Of a stretch of 64,000 nucleotides of DNA, positions 25,298 to 33,130 are shown piece after piece. A model generated the notes under the pieces. The model was not told the origin of the DNA. It was given only the letters and a program-made list of their open reading frames with translations, and made no database searches. Source of the stretch: Actinomadura sp. NAK00032. Lineage in GTDB: Bacteria; Actinomycetota; Actinomycetes; Streptosporangiales; Streptosporangiaceae. The stretch is taken from the NCBI RefSeq assembly GCF_013364275.1, contig NZ_CP054932.1, forward strand, positions 5,642,001-5,706,000. Reading direction: 5' to 3'. Within the stretch, counting starts at the first letter, position 1; each line of letters starts with the position of its first letter. The position numbers were made by a program, and so were the translations under genes.

Positions 25298-26983
25298 ATG
25301 GCGGGGACGACGACGCCCCAGTCCCGGGGCAGGGCAGTGGACCGCTCGGCCCGGGCCCTGGACGATCGGCTCGGCACCACCGGCTTCGCGCGCAGGGCGC
25401 TGCGCAAGGCGTTTCCGGACCACTGGAGCTTCCTGCTCGGCGAGATCGCGATGTACTCGTTCGTGATCATCCTGCTCACGGGCGTGTACCTGACGCTGTT
25501 CTACAAGCCGAGCATGCAGGAGGTCGTCTACAACGGCTCCTACACGAAGCTGCGCGGCGTGGAGATGAGCGAGGCGTACGCCTCGACGCTCAACATCAGC
25601 TTCGACGTGCGGGGCGGGCTGCTCGTGCGGCAGCTGCACCACTGGGCGACGCTGCTGTTCATGGCCGCGATCCTCGTGCACATGCTGCGGAACTTCTTCA
25701 CGGGGGCGTTCCGCAAGCCGCGCGAGCTGAACTGGCTGATCGGCGTCGTCATGCTCGTGCTCGTCATGTTCAACGGGCTGTTCGGCTACACGCTGCCGGA
25801 CGACCTGCTGTCGGGCACCGGCCTGCGCATCGTCGAGGGCGTCACCGCCTCCATCCCGCTCGTCGGGTCGTACGCGGTGATGTTCCTGTTCGGCGGGGAG
25901 TTCCCCGGAACCGACATCATCCCCCGCCTGTACGTCATCCACGTGCTGCTGATCCCGGGCCTGCTCGCCGCGCTCATCCCGCTGCACGCCGTCGTGCTGA
26001 CCTGGCGGCAGACGCACACCCAGTTCCCCGGCAAGGGCAGCTCGAACAGCACCGTCCGCGGCTACCCGTTCTTCCCGGTGTTCATCGCCAAGACCAGCGC
26101 GTTCTTCCTGTGGCTGCTGGGCGTGACGACGCTGCTGGCGGCGTTCGTCCAGATCAACCCGATCTGGCTGTTCGGGCCGTACGATCCGGGCGCGATCAGC
26201 TCCGGCTCGCAGCCCGACTGGTACATGGGCTGGCTGGAGGGCGCGCTGCGCATCATGCCGGCGTGGGAGATCACCGCCTGGGGCCACACGGTGGCGCTCA
26301 ACGTGCTCGTCCCCGCGCTCGTGGTGCCGGGGGTGCTGTTCACGGGCCTCGCCGTCTACCCGTTCCTGGAACGCTGGGTGACCGGCGACGACCGGATCCA
26401 CCACCTGCTGGACCGGCCGCGCGACGTCCCGCCGCGGACCGGCATCGGCGTCGCCGGGGTCGTCTTCTACGGTGCGCTGTGGCTCGCGGGCGGCAACGAC
26501 ATCCTCGCCGACCGGTTCCACGTCTCGCTGTTCTGGACGACCTGGTTCTTCCGCGGCCTGATCGTCCTCGGCCCGGTGATCGGCTACATCGTCGCCTACC
26601 GGATCTGCGTCGGCCTGCAGCGCCGCGACCTCGGCCTGGCCCGGCACGGGCTGGAGACCGGCATCATCCGGCGGTCGCCGGACGGCGGGTACAGCGAGGT
26701 GGAGCGGCCGCTGCCGGACGAGGCGATCGCCGCGATCACCGACCCGCGCCCGGCGGTCGCCGTCGACCTGGACGTCCCGCCGCCGGTGGACGGGATCGAC
26801 AGCCCGCGCGGCCGCACCGCGCGGGGCCGGCTGCGCGCCGCGCTCAACCGCCGGTTCAGGGCCGACCTGGCCGTCGTCCCCGAACGCAGCCCCGAGCCGG
26901 CCTCCGGCAACGGCGACGGTCACGGCGGCGGCAGCGGCGACGGCGACCGGCGGGCCGTTGACGAGGCCGCCTCGCGGCACTGA
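25298..26983 (+). CDS. Cytochrome b subunit of a bc-type complex (QcrB-like), stand-alone
   Basis: A 561-residue membrane protein with about eight to nine helices. Two pairs of haem-ligand histidines are visible: LHHWATLLFMAAILVHML and YVIHVLLIPGLLAALIPLH. The quinol site motif is QPDWYMGW, the PDWY variant usual in actinobacterial QcrB. The C-terminal 100 residues are hydrophilic and Gly/Asp-rich. GGAGGG at 25283-25288 is 9 bases from the ATG at 25298 and touches the upstream ATG at 25289, so 25298 is preferred. qcrC (cytochrome cc) and qcrA (Rieske) normally flank qcrB; neither is here, so this is an extra or relocated paralogue. Confidence 0.92.
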   Translation: MAGTTTPQSRGRAVDRSARALDDRLGTTGFARRALRKAFPDHWSFLLGEIAMYSFVIILLTGVYLTLFYKPSMQEVVYNGSYTKLRGVEMSEAYASTLNISFDVRGGLLVRQLHHWATLLFMAAILVHMLRNFFTGAFRKPRELNWLIGVVMLVLVMFNGLFGYTLPDDLLSGTGLRIVEGVTASIPLVGSYAVMFLFGGEFPGTDIIPRLYVIHVLLIPGLLAALIPLHAVVLTWRQTHTQFPGKGSSNSTVRGYPFFPVFIAKTSAFFLWLLGVTTLLAAFVQINPIWLFGPYDPGAISSGSQPDWYMGWLEGALRIMPAWEITAWGHTVALNVLVPALVVPGVLFTGLAVYPFLERWVTGDDRIHHLLDRPRDVPPRTGIGVAGVVFYGALWLAGGNDILADRFHVSLFWTTWFFRGLIVLGPVIGYIVAYRICVGLQRRDLGLARHGLETGIIRRSPDGGYSEVERPLPDEAIAAITDPRPAVAVDLDVPPPVDGIDSPRGRTARGRLRAALNRRFRADLAVVPERSPEPASGNGDGHGGGSGDGDRRAVDEAASRH

Positions 26984-27005
26984 CGGCGGGACGGCGGGGC
27001 CGCGC

Positions 27006-27596
27006 TCACAGACGGAACAGGTGCGCGATCACGGGCGCGGCGGCGGCCACCGGGTCGTCGCCGAGCTCGGGCGGGAGCGCGCCGCTCAGCCACAGGTGCG
27101 CGAAGCCGTGCACGATGGACCAGGCCGCGATGCCCCGCGTCCGGTCGTCCCCGTCCCGGCCTCCGTCCCCGTCCCCGTCGCCGGGCGCGGCGTCCGGCCC
27201 GCCGGCCCGGACGCTCGCGGCGAGCACCCGGCCCGCCCGGTCGCGGGCGGCGGCCACCGCCGGGTCGCCGGCGCGGTAGAGGCCGGGGCTGAACATCACC
27301 TCGAAGTGCGCCCGGTGCTCGACGGCGAAGCGGACGTAGGCCAGCCCGACCGCGTGCAGGTCGTCGCCGGCCGCTTCGAGGGCGTCCGCGAACAGCCCGT
27401 ACCCCTCGGCGGCGACGGCGGTCAGCAGGCCCGTCTTGTCGCCGAAGTGGTGCGCGGGCGCGGCGTGCGACACCCCCGCGCGGCGGGCCAGCTCGCGCAG
27501 GCTCCACCCGGCCGGGCCCGACTCGGCGATCGCCGCGACGGCGGCGGCCATGACCGTCCGCCGCAGATCCCCGTGGTGGTACCCGTCGCCGCTCAC
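27006..27596 (-). CDS. TetR-family regulator
   Basis: A 196-residue regulator: GYHHGDLRRTVMAAAVAAIAE leads into the helix-turn-helix WSLRELARRAGVSHAAPAHHFGDKTGLLTAVAAEGY, typical of the TetR subfamily with TetR_C_33-like ligand domain (VRFAVEHRAHFEVMFSPGLY). A low-complexity Gly/Asp run at about residues 138-150 probably forms a loop. The start is taken as GTG at 27596, matching the usual short N-terminus; ATGs further in are also possible. Convergent with the cytochrome b gene (22 bp apart). Confidence 0.83.
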   Translation of the reverse strand: MSGDGYHHGDLRRTVMAAAVAAIAESGPAGWSLRELARRAGVSHAAPAHHFGDKTGLLTAVAAEGYGLFADALEAAGDDLHAVGLAYVRFAVEHRAHFEVMFSPGLYRAGDPAVAAARDRAGRVLAASVRAGGPDAAPGDGDGDGGRDGDDRTRGIAAWSIVHGFAHLWLSGALPPELGDDPVAAAAPVIAHLFRL

Positions 27597-27634
27597 GCCG
27601 GAGATCCTAGAGCCCGTGCCGCTTGTCCCCCGCG

Positions 27635-28339
27635 TCAGTCCTCCTCCTTGGCGAACTCGCGGAGGCCTGGCAGGTCGACCACGGTGATCCGGCGCCAGCC
27701 GGTGCGGATCAGCCCCTGGCGGCGCAGGCCGTTGAGGGCGCGCGCGACGGTCTCCCGGGACGCGTCCATCCAGCTGCCGAGCTCCTCCTGCGACAGCGGC
27801 GGGCCGATCTCGATCGACCCGTCCGGCGCGGGCGGGGCGTGGTGGGCCGACAGCTCCGCGAGATGCGTCAGCAGCGCGGCGAGGCGCTGCGGGCCGCGGC
27901 TCGCGACGTGCGCGGTGAGCCGCCGGTCGGAGTCGTCCATCCGCTGCACGAAGGTGCCGGTGACCAGCATCCACACGTCCGGGTGCTCGTCGAGGAACCC
28001 GGTGAAGCGGGCGGCGGGCACCACCAGCGCGCGGATCGGCGACAGCGCGGTGACGGTCGCGGCGCGCGGCCGGCCGCCGAGCACCGCGCTCTCGGCGATG
28101 AGGTCGCCGGGGCCGCGCACGGCCAGCACCACGTCGTGGCCGTCGGCGGTGGACGAGGTGACCTTCGCCCAGCCGCGCTCGATGACGATCACATGGTCGG
28201 ACTCGTCGCCCTGGTAGACCAGCGGCGCCTTGACCGGGTACTGCCGGGGGCGCGCGGCCTCGCGCAGGGCCGACCGTTGCGCGGGGTTGAGCGCGGCCCA
28301 GAAACCCGGTCGAGGGGAGGACGCCCCGTACCCTGACAA
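27635..28339 (-). CDS. Crp/Fnr-family transcriptional regulator
   Basis: A 234-residue regulator. The cyclic-nucleotide-binding fold covers about residues 20-130 (VYQGDESDHVIVIERGWAKV, LAVRGPGDLIAESAVLGG). The C-terminal HTH is LSQEELGSWMDASRETVARALNGLRRQGLI. No cysteine cluster for an Fnr iron-sulfur centre is seen. I prefer the TTG at 28339 because AAGGAGA (28347-28353) sits 7 bases upstream; a GTG at 28411 would add 24 residues but has no ribosome binding site. It lies 38 bp upstream of the TetR gene in the same direction and could be co-transcribed. Confidence 0.88.
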   Translation of the reverse strand: MSGYGASSPRPGFWAALNPAQRSALREAARPRQYPVKAPLVYQGDESDHVIVIERGWAKVTSSTADGHDVVLAVRGPGDLIAESAVLGGRPRAATVTALSPIRALVVPAARFTGFLDEHPDVWMLVTGTFVQRMDDSDRRLTAHVASRGPQRLAALLTHLAELSAHHAPPAPDGSIEIGPPLSQEELGSWMDASRETVARALNGLRRQGLIRTGWRRITVVDLPGLREFAKEED

Positions 28340-28485
28340 CAGCCCGTCTCCTTGCCTGCCGCGCACTCGCTCACCGGCGTGCCCGTCCGCCGCGATGCTT
28401 GCCCCGGTCACTGCCCACGGTCACTGGCACTGTAAACCGGGCGGCACCGCCTTGGGCACCGCGAGAACCCGGAAGCGCGGTTCGG

Positions 28486-29274
28486 TCAGGCGCCGGGCGG
28501 CGGCTCGGACTCGATCGTCAGGGCCTCGTGGTCGAAGCTCAGGTAGCCCGCGATCTTGGCGGCGTCCTCCAGCGGCTCCTCGTACGACCAGGCCGCGTCC
28601 CCGGCGCCCTCCAGGGACCAGTACGTCGCCTCGCCCTTGTACGGGCAGACGGTCCGCTTCCGGCTGCGGGTCAGCAGCTCGCGGCGGACGTCCTCGGCCG
28701 GGATGTAGTACCGGTTCGGCAGCCCGGTCTCCGACAGCACGATCGGGTGCTCGGTCTCCGCGACGACCTCCCCGTCCCGCAGCACCCGCACGTGGCGGCG
28801 CGCGCGCCGCGCGTCGACCCGGTGGAAGGGGTCGCGCAGGTGGCCGTGGACCTCCTCGTCCTCGTCGTACCAGGCGTCCATCGGCTCCCAGTAGAAGGCC
28901 ATCAGGCCGCGCAGCCACGGCGTCTCGCCGTTCGGCTCCGGATACGCCCACACCGCGTTCTCGGCCTCGCGCCCGCCGGCGCGGATCGTCCAGTACGCGG
29001 CGTCGCCCTTGAACGGGCAGTGCGTCGTGTGGTCGGTCCTCACCAGCAGGTCGGTCCGCACGTCCTCCTCGGGGACGTACAGGACGGGCAGCAGGCCGGT
29101 CTCGTGCAGGAACCCGCCGCGCTCGGTGTCGAGGACGACCTCCCCCGCGAACCAGGCGTGGACGCGGCGCGGGAACCGGTGCATGAACAGCCGGTGCTTC
29201 GGCCCGTCGATGGTGAAGTTGACCTCGTCGCCGGGCGAACCCGCGAGCGGTCCCGGCCGCATCGTCAAGGACAT
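28486..29274 (-). CDS. Tandem DUF427 protein
   Basis: A 262-residue protein made of two DUF427 domains (about residues 35-130 and 160-250). Each shows the signature order RVHAWFAGEVVLDTERG or RVLRDGEVVAETEHP, then a Y-(V/I)P-x-EDVR-x-(D/E)LL segment, then CPFKGDAAYW or CPYKGEATYW, and an aromatic WAYPEP or WSYEEP. DUF427 domains are small beta-barrel proteins of unknown function, with some members implicated in nucleotidyl or adenine-related chemistry (uncertain). It is the last gene of a run with the erythromycin-esterase-like gene, 46 bp downstream of it. Confidence 0.88.
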   Translation of the reverse strand: MSLTMRPGPLAGSPGDEVNFTIDGPKHRLFMHRFPRRVHAWFAGEVVLDTERGGFLHETGLLPVLYVPEEDVRTDLLVRTDHTTHCPFKGDAAYWTIRAGGREAENAVWAYPEPNGETPWLRGLMAFYWEPMDAWYDEDEEVHGHLRDPFHRVDARRARRHVRVLRDGEVVAETEHPIVLSETGLPNRYYIPAEDVRRELLTRSRKRTVCPYKGEATYWSLEGAGDAAWSYEEPLEDAAKIAGYLSFDHEALTIESEPPPGA

Positions 29275-29320
29275 GGACGACTCCTCTTACTCACGTCGCG
29301 CCGGCTCACCCGGCGCCGGC

Positions 29321-30649
29321 TCACACCCCGCTGGGCATCGTCTCCAGTTCACCACGGCGCGCCGCCTCCGCGTGCAGCGGCTCGAGGGCGGAGGTGATCC
29401 GGAACCAGCAGAGCGCGTCGTAGCGGTCGGCGAGCCGGGTCGGGACGTACTGGCGCGGGTCGCGGTCCGGGTCGTACACGACGCCGATCGCGCGGTGCCC
29501 GAGCGTCCGGGTGAGGAAGGGCGGCTTGTCCGGCTCGGGCGGCACGATGAACATCCCGCGGTGCAGCTCCGACCCGGCCAGGGCGTCCTCCAGCGACCCG
29601 TGCGCCGGCGGCGGGACGCGCATGACCTCCATCGGGCCGCCCCAGCGCGGCGCGGCGACCACGTCCCCGGGCCCGCCCGCGAAGCCGATCACGACGACGT
29701 CGTCCCGGCCGTGCCGCTCCCGGGCCAGCTGGCCGAGGTTGACCATCCCCGCGCCCGCCATGTCCGTCGCCCGCGCGTCGCCGACATGGGTGTTGTGCGC
29801 CCACACGACGGCCTTGCCCCCGCCGCGCCGCGCCCCGTGGAACTCCAGGAGCCGGTCGAGGGTGTCGGCCATGTGGACGTCCCGGACGTTCCACGACTCC
29901 GGCCCGCCGCCGATCATGGCGCGGTAGTACCGCTCGGCGCCCGCCGCCACCTCGGCGTTCTGCCGCGCGTCGAACCGCTCCGCCGGGTCGCCGTCCCCCG
30001 CCGCCCCGGCGGGCGTGCGCAGCCGGGTGAGCAGTGCGAGGACCTCGTCGGCGCACCCGTCCGGGACGAGCGCGGTGTTCCAGCCGTAGGCCTGCGGGTC
30101 CTCGCCGTGCGGTTCGAAGCAGCGGTAGGCCTCCAGCGCCGTGCCGAGGTACTCCGGGCGGTGCTCGGCCAGGTGGTCGACGACGGCGCGCAGCGACTCC
30201 CACAGGCTGTAGACGTCCAGGCCGTAGAATCCGGCGCGGTCGTCCGGCGGCAGGTCCGCGTTGTGGCCACGCAGCCAGCGGCAGAACTTGGCGGTCTCCT
30301 CGTTGGCCCACATCCACGTCGGCCAGCGCTCGTAGGCGTCCAGGACGTCGCGCGGGTCGGCGGGCGCGCCCGGCGCCAGCGTCACGCTGCGGCCGACCCG
30401 GCGGCAGTCCGGGTAGTCGCCCTCGACCGCGACGAACGAGAACCCGCGCTCGGAGATCAGCCGCCGGGTCAGCGCGGCCCGCCACGCGTAGTACTCGTGG
30501 GTGCCGTGGCTGGCCTCGCCGATCAGCACGCAGCGCGCGTCCCCGATCCGGTCCATGAGCGGATCGAGGTCCTCCTCGTACTCCAGCGGAAGCGCCGCCC
30601 CTTGGACGTCCCCGGCGTCGGCCGCGTCGTGGTTCATCGCGGGGCTCAC
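29321..30649 (-). CDS. Erythromycin-esterase family protein
   Basis: A 442-residue protein of the EreA/succinoglycan-biosynthesis-like family. Catalytic-region motifs are visible: CVLIGEASHGTHEYYAWR, FVAVEGDYPDCRRV, the WPTWMWANEETAKF segment, FYGLDVYSLWESL and AVVWAHNTHVGDAR. EreA enzymes hydrolyse macrolide lactones; many chromosomal homologues have other, unknown substrates, so I do not infer resistance. The GTG at 30649 is chosen over the ATG at 30637: GGAGGGG lies 6 bases before it and it overlaps the upstream stop as GTGA, pointing to coupling with the 65-residue gene. Confidence 0.87.
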   Translation of the reverse strand: MSPAMNHDAADAGDVQGAALPLEYEEDLDPLMDRIGDARCVLIGEASHGTHEYYAWRAALTRRLISERGFSFVAVEGDYPDCRRVGRSVTLAPGAPADPRDVLDAYERWPTWMWANEETAKFCRWLRGHNADLPPDDRAGFYGLDVYSLWESLRAVVDHLAEHRPEYLGTALEAYRCFEPHGEDPQAYGWNTALVPDGCADEVLALLTRLRTPAGAAGDGDPAERFDARQNAEVAAGAERYYRAMIGGGPESWNVRDVHMADTLDRLLEFHGARRGGGKAVVWAHNTHVGDARATDMAGAGMVNLGQLARERHGRDDVVVIGFAGGPGDVVAAPRWGGPMEVMRVPPPAHGSLEDALAGSELHRGMFIVPPEPDKPPFLTRTLGHRAIGVVYDPDRDPRQYVPTRLADRYDALCWFRITSALEPLHAEAARRGELETMPSGV

Positions 30650-30843
30650 CGCGATCCCCTCCGCTCCCCCTTCGGCCCGGCGCCGCGCTCGGTGGCGCGG
30701 CGGGGCCGGTGGTGCTCGTCCAGCTGGAGCAGCCGGTTGGCGCGCTCGCCGGCCTCCTGGTCGCTGGCGATGCCCTGGTCCTCCAGCTCCTTGCGGAGCC
30801 TGCGCCGCTCGGCGTCGTACTTGTGGCTTCCCGGTCGTGGCAT
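30646..30843 (-). CDS. Small charged protein of unknown function
   Basis: A 65-residue protein, strongly charged (many Arg, Glu, Asp, Lys), beginning MPRPGSHKYDAERRRLRKELE, then a likely helical segment to about residue 45 and a Gly/Arg-rich tail. I do not recognise a named family with certainty. GGGGGA lies 8 bases before the ATG. Its stop overlaps the GTG of the erythromycin-esterase-like gene (GTGA), so the pair should be translated together; that coupling is the main support for it being real. Confidence 0.65.
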   Translation of the reverse strand: MPRPGSHKYDAERRRLRKELEDQGIASDQEAGERANRLLQLDEHHRPRRATERGAGPKGERRGSR

Positions 30844-30954
30844 GGCGCCGTCCCCCCGTCCCCCGTTTCTCGTCGTCCTCCCCGCGTTCCCCCGATCCCG
30901 GAATCAATGCAGACAAACGGGGCATTTTGGGCAACATTGCGGGGCGCCGCGGCG

Positions 30955-31941
30955 CTAGTCGTCGCGCTGCAGGCCGGTGGCGCGCGCCCGGTAGGCGCTC
31001 GGGGTCTCGCCGTAGGCGGCGCGGAACGCGCGGCTGAACGCGGCCGCGTCGGGCAGGCCCCAGCGGTTCGCGATCGCGCCGATCCGCTGCGTGCCGAGGA
31101 ACGGGTCGCCCAGCTCGCGGCGGCAGTTCTCCAGCCGCCGGGCGCGGACGTAGCGGGCGACGGTCGTCCCGGCCGGCCGGAACACCCGGTACAGCTGCCG
31201 GACCGAGACGTGGTGCGCGGCGGCGATCGCGGCCGGGCACAGCGCCGGGTCGTGCAGCCGCGCCTCGATCCACTCCTGGATCGCGCGCAGCATCTCCGCG
31301 CTCTGCGGGGACGCGGCGGGCGGCGCCCCCAGCCACTCGCCGGCCGCGCCGGCGACCAGCTCGACGATCGCGCCGCCGAGGTGGTGGGCGTAGGGCTCGT
31401 CCCCGGCGCCGGCGCCGATGCCGGCGGCCTCGGCGCCGTCCTCGGCGAGGGCGCCGAGGAAGGACGAGGCGAGCCGCCCGGTCCGGCCGGCGCCGCCGAG
31501 CAGCCTGCCGCCGAACGCGGCCAGCCGCTCCGGCGGGAGCGGCACGGCGCTGTGCGGGATCACGACGGTGAAGATGCGGTGGGCGCCGAACACGATCTCC
31601 ACCGGCCGGGTCAGGTCGTAGAACACCACGTCCCCGACCCCGACCTCGGCGCAGCGGCCGTTCTGCCGCAGCACGCACGAACCGCGCAGGACGAGGCCGA
31701 GCTTGTAGCACTCGCGGGTGTCGCGGGCGATCTGCCGGGCGCCGCGGCGCACCGCGTGCGCGGGCGCGTCCACGTCGCCGGCCTCGACCGGGCCGAGCGC
31801 GCGGGCGGACAGCCGGGCGGCGAACCCGCCGGGCCGCGCGGGCCGGACGTGGAACGGCCCGAAGGCCGAGCTGACCAGGTGCCGCCAGTAGTCGGCCTGG
31901 TCGCGGGCAGGGAGGTCCGAGGTGTCAACGAGCGTGGGCAT
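30955..31941 (-). CDS. AraC-family transcriptional regulator
   Basis: A 328-residue regulator. The N-terminal cupin-like sensory domain (AraC-binding-like type, with SSAFGPFHVRPARPGGF and VGVGDVVFYDLTRPVEI) occupies about residues 1-180. The C-terminal double HTH reads AIAAAHHVSVRQLYRVFRP and IGAIANRWGLPDAAAFSRAFRAAYGETPSAYR. GGAGGAG precedes the ATG at 31941. It is divergent, across 263 bp, from the exported intradiol dioxygenase gene and is a candidate regulator of it (inference). Confidence 0.9.
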   Translation of the reverse strand: MPTLVDTSDLPARDQADYWRHLVSSAFGPFHVRPARPGGFAARLSARALGPVEAGDVDAPAHAVRRGARQIARDTRECYKLGLVLRGSCVLRQNGRCAEVGVGDVVFYDLTRPVEIVFGAHRIFTVVIPHSAVPLPPERLAAFGGRLLGGAGRTGRLASSFLGALAEDGAEAAGIGAGAGDEPYAHHLGGAIVELVAGAAGEWLGAPPAASPQSAEMLRAIQEWIEARLHDPALCPAAIAAAHHVSVRQLYRVFRPAGTTVARYVRARRLENCRRELGDPFLGTQRIGAIANRWGLPDAAAFSRAFRAAYGETPSAYRARATGLQRDD

Positions 31942-32204
31942 GACGCTCCTCCGGTCGGCGGGCGGGGTCTCGGACGCCACCCGCCAGGCTTCTACGCCCC
32001 GTCAGGAAGGTCAATGAGCGAGTCAGCACGACGCTCGCGGCGGGCTTTGGCACTCGCCGCCAACGGCCGGGCACGCACCGACAAGACCGGCCGCCCCTGA
32101 CCGGCTTATACATATCGCGGACGCACCGCACCCACCGCGTCCGCACTCCCAGGGAGCCCCCGCCAGCCGGACGATCCCGGACCGACCCCCGAGAGGAACC
32201 CCCC

Positions 32205-32909
32205 ATGCCAGAGGACGAGCAGGACCGCAGCACCACCCCTGAGGCCGCCGCCCCGGCCGGCCACGAGACCGGCCCCGCGGACACCCCGCAGGACGGCATC
32301 AGCCGCAAGAACTTCATCGTCGCCGCGGGCCTCGGCGCCATGGCGCTGCCGGCCGCCGTCTCCGTCGCGGCGGCGGCGCCCGCGCAGGCCAGGACCGGAC
32401 CGCCGCGGCTCACCCCGACGCCGAAGTGCGACGACGGCGACGACGACCCGACCCCGCCGCAGATGGAGGGCCCCTACTTCAAGCCCGGCTCGCCGGAGCG
32501 CTCGTCGATCGTGACGCCCGGGATGCCCGGCACGCCGCTCACCGTGACCGGGATCGTCTACTCCCTGTCGTGCCGCCCGGTGGGCCGCGCGCTGCTCGAC
32601 TTCTGGCAGGCCGACTACTACGGGAATTACGACAACTACGGCTATACGCTACGCGGACATCAATACACGGACACAATGGGACGATTCACCCTGACAACGA
32701 TCGTGCCCGGCCTCTACCCCGGCCGCACCCGGCACATCCACGTCAAGGTCCAGGCCCCGTACCAGCGGATCCTGACGACGCAGCTCTACTTCCCGAACGA
32801 GCCCCGGAACTCCTCCGACATGCTGTTCGACCCCGAGCTGCTGATGAACGTCCAGACCGGCCCCACCGGGCGCACCGCGACGTTCGACTTCGTGCTGCAG
32901 GTGCCGTAG
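32205..32909 (+). CDS. Exported intradiol ring-cleavage dioxygenase
   Basis: A 234-residue protein. A 32-residue acidic leader precedes ISRKNFIVAAGLGAMALP, a Tat-like signal with Arg-Lys instead of twin Arg (residues 34-35), ending AQA near 62. The catalytic fold follows with the Fe(III) ligands expected for the family: Tyr142 (GNYDN), Tyr171 (GLYPG), His177 and His179 (RHIHV). Intradiol enzymes cleave catechols between the hydroxyls; secreted short members probably attack extracellular phenolics. A GAGAGGAA site precedes the ATG. The stretch 32625-32700 is visibly richer in A/T than the rest of the gene. Confidence 0.86.
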   Translation: MPEDEQDRSTTPEAAAPAGHETGPADTPQDGISRKNFIVAAGLGAMALPAAVSVAAAAPAQARTGPPRLTPTPKCDDGDDDPTPPQMEGPYFKPGSPERSSIVTPGMPGTPLTVTGIVYSLSCRPVGRALLDFWQADYYGNYDNYGYTLRGHQYTDTMGRFTLTTIVPGLYPGRTRHIHVKVQAPYQRILTTQLYFPNEPRNSSDMLFDPELLMNVQTGPTGRTATFDFVLQVP

Positions 32910-32925
32910 CCGGCCCGCGGATCAC

Positions 32926-32961
32926 GTCCCCGCCGGGGCACCGGCGCGCCCCGGCGGGGAC
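32926..32961. terminator. Terminator after the dioxygenase gene
   Basis: Perfect 14-bp stem, GTCCCCGCCGGGGC at 32926-32939 with its complement at 32948-32961, and an 8-base loop, 16 bp after the stop. Confidence 0.82.
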
Positions 32962-33130
32962 GCCCGCCCGCTCGCACCCGTTCACGCCCGCTCGTTTGCC
33001 GCATTGCGCCCAGAACCTCCCGGAATGCGACCGAGCCGTAACGTGAATCGGCCACGAAACGCCAAAGGAATGGATAGTCTCCCAGGCGATCACTCTTGGT
33101 CTGGTAAAAAACTCTGGGAGCATACGCCGC

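Noticed and set aside
29321..30649. Erythromycin-esterase homologue as a macrolide resistance gene
   Set aside because: The superfamily is broad and the neighbourhood gives no sign of resistance or macrolide biosynthesis.
32205..32909. Exported intradiol dioxygenase as the missing ring-cleaving partner of the maleylacetate reductase at 1403
   Set aside because: It has an export signal and lies 30 kb away, so a cytoplasmic pathway partner is unlikely.
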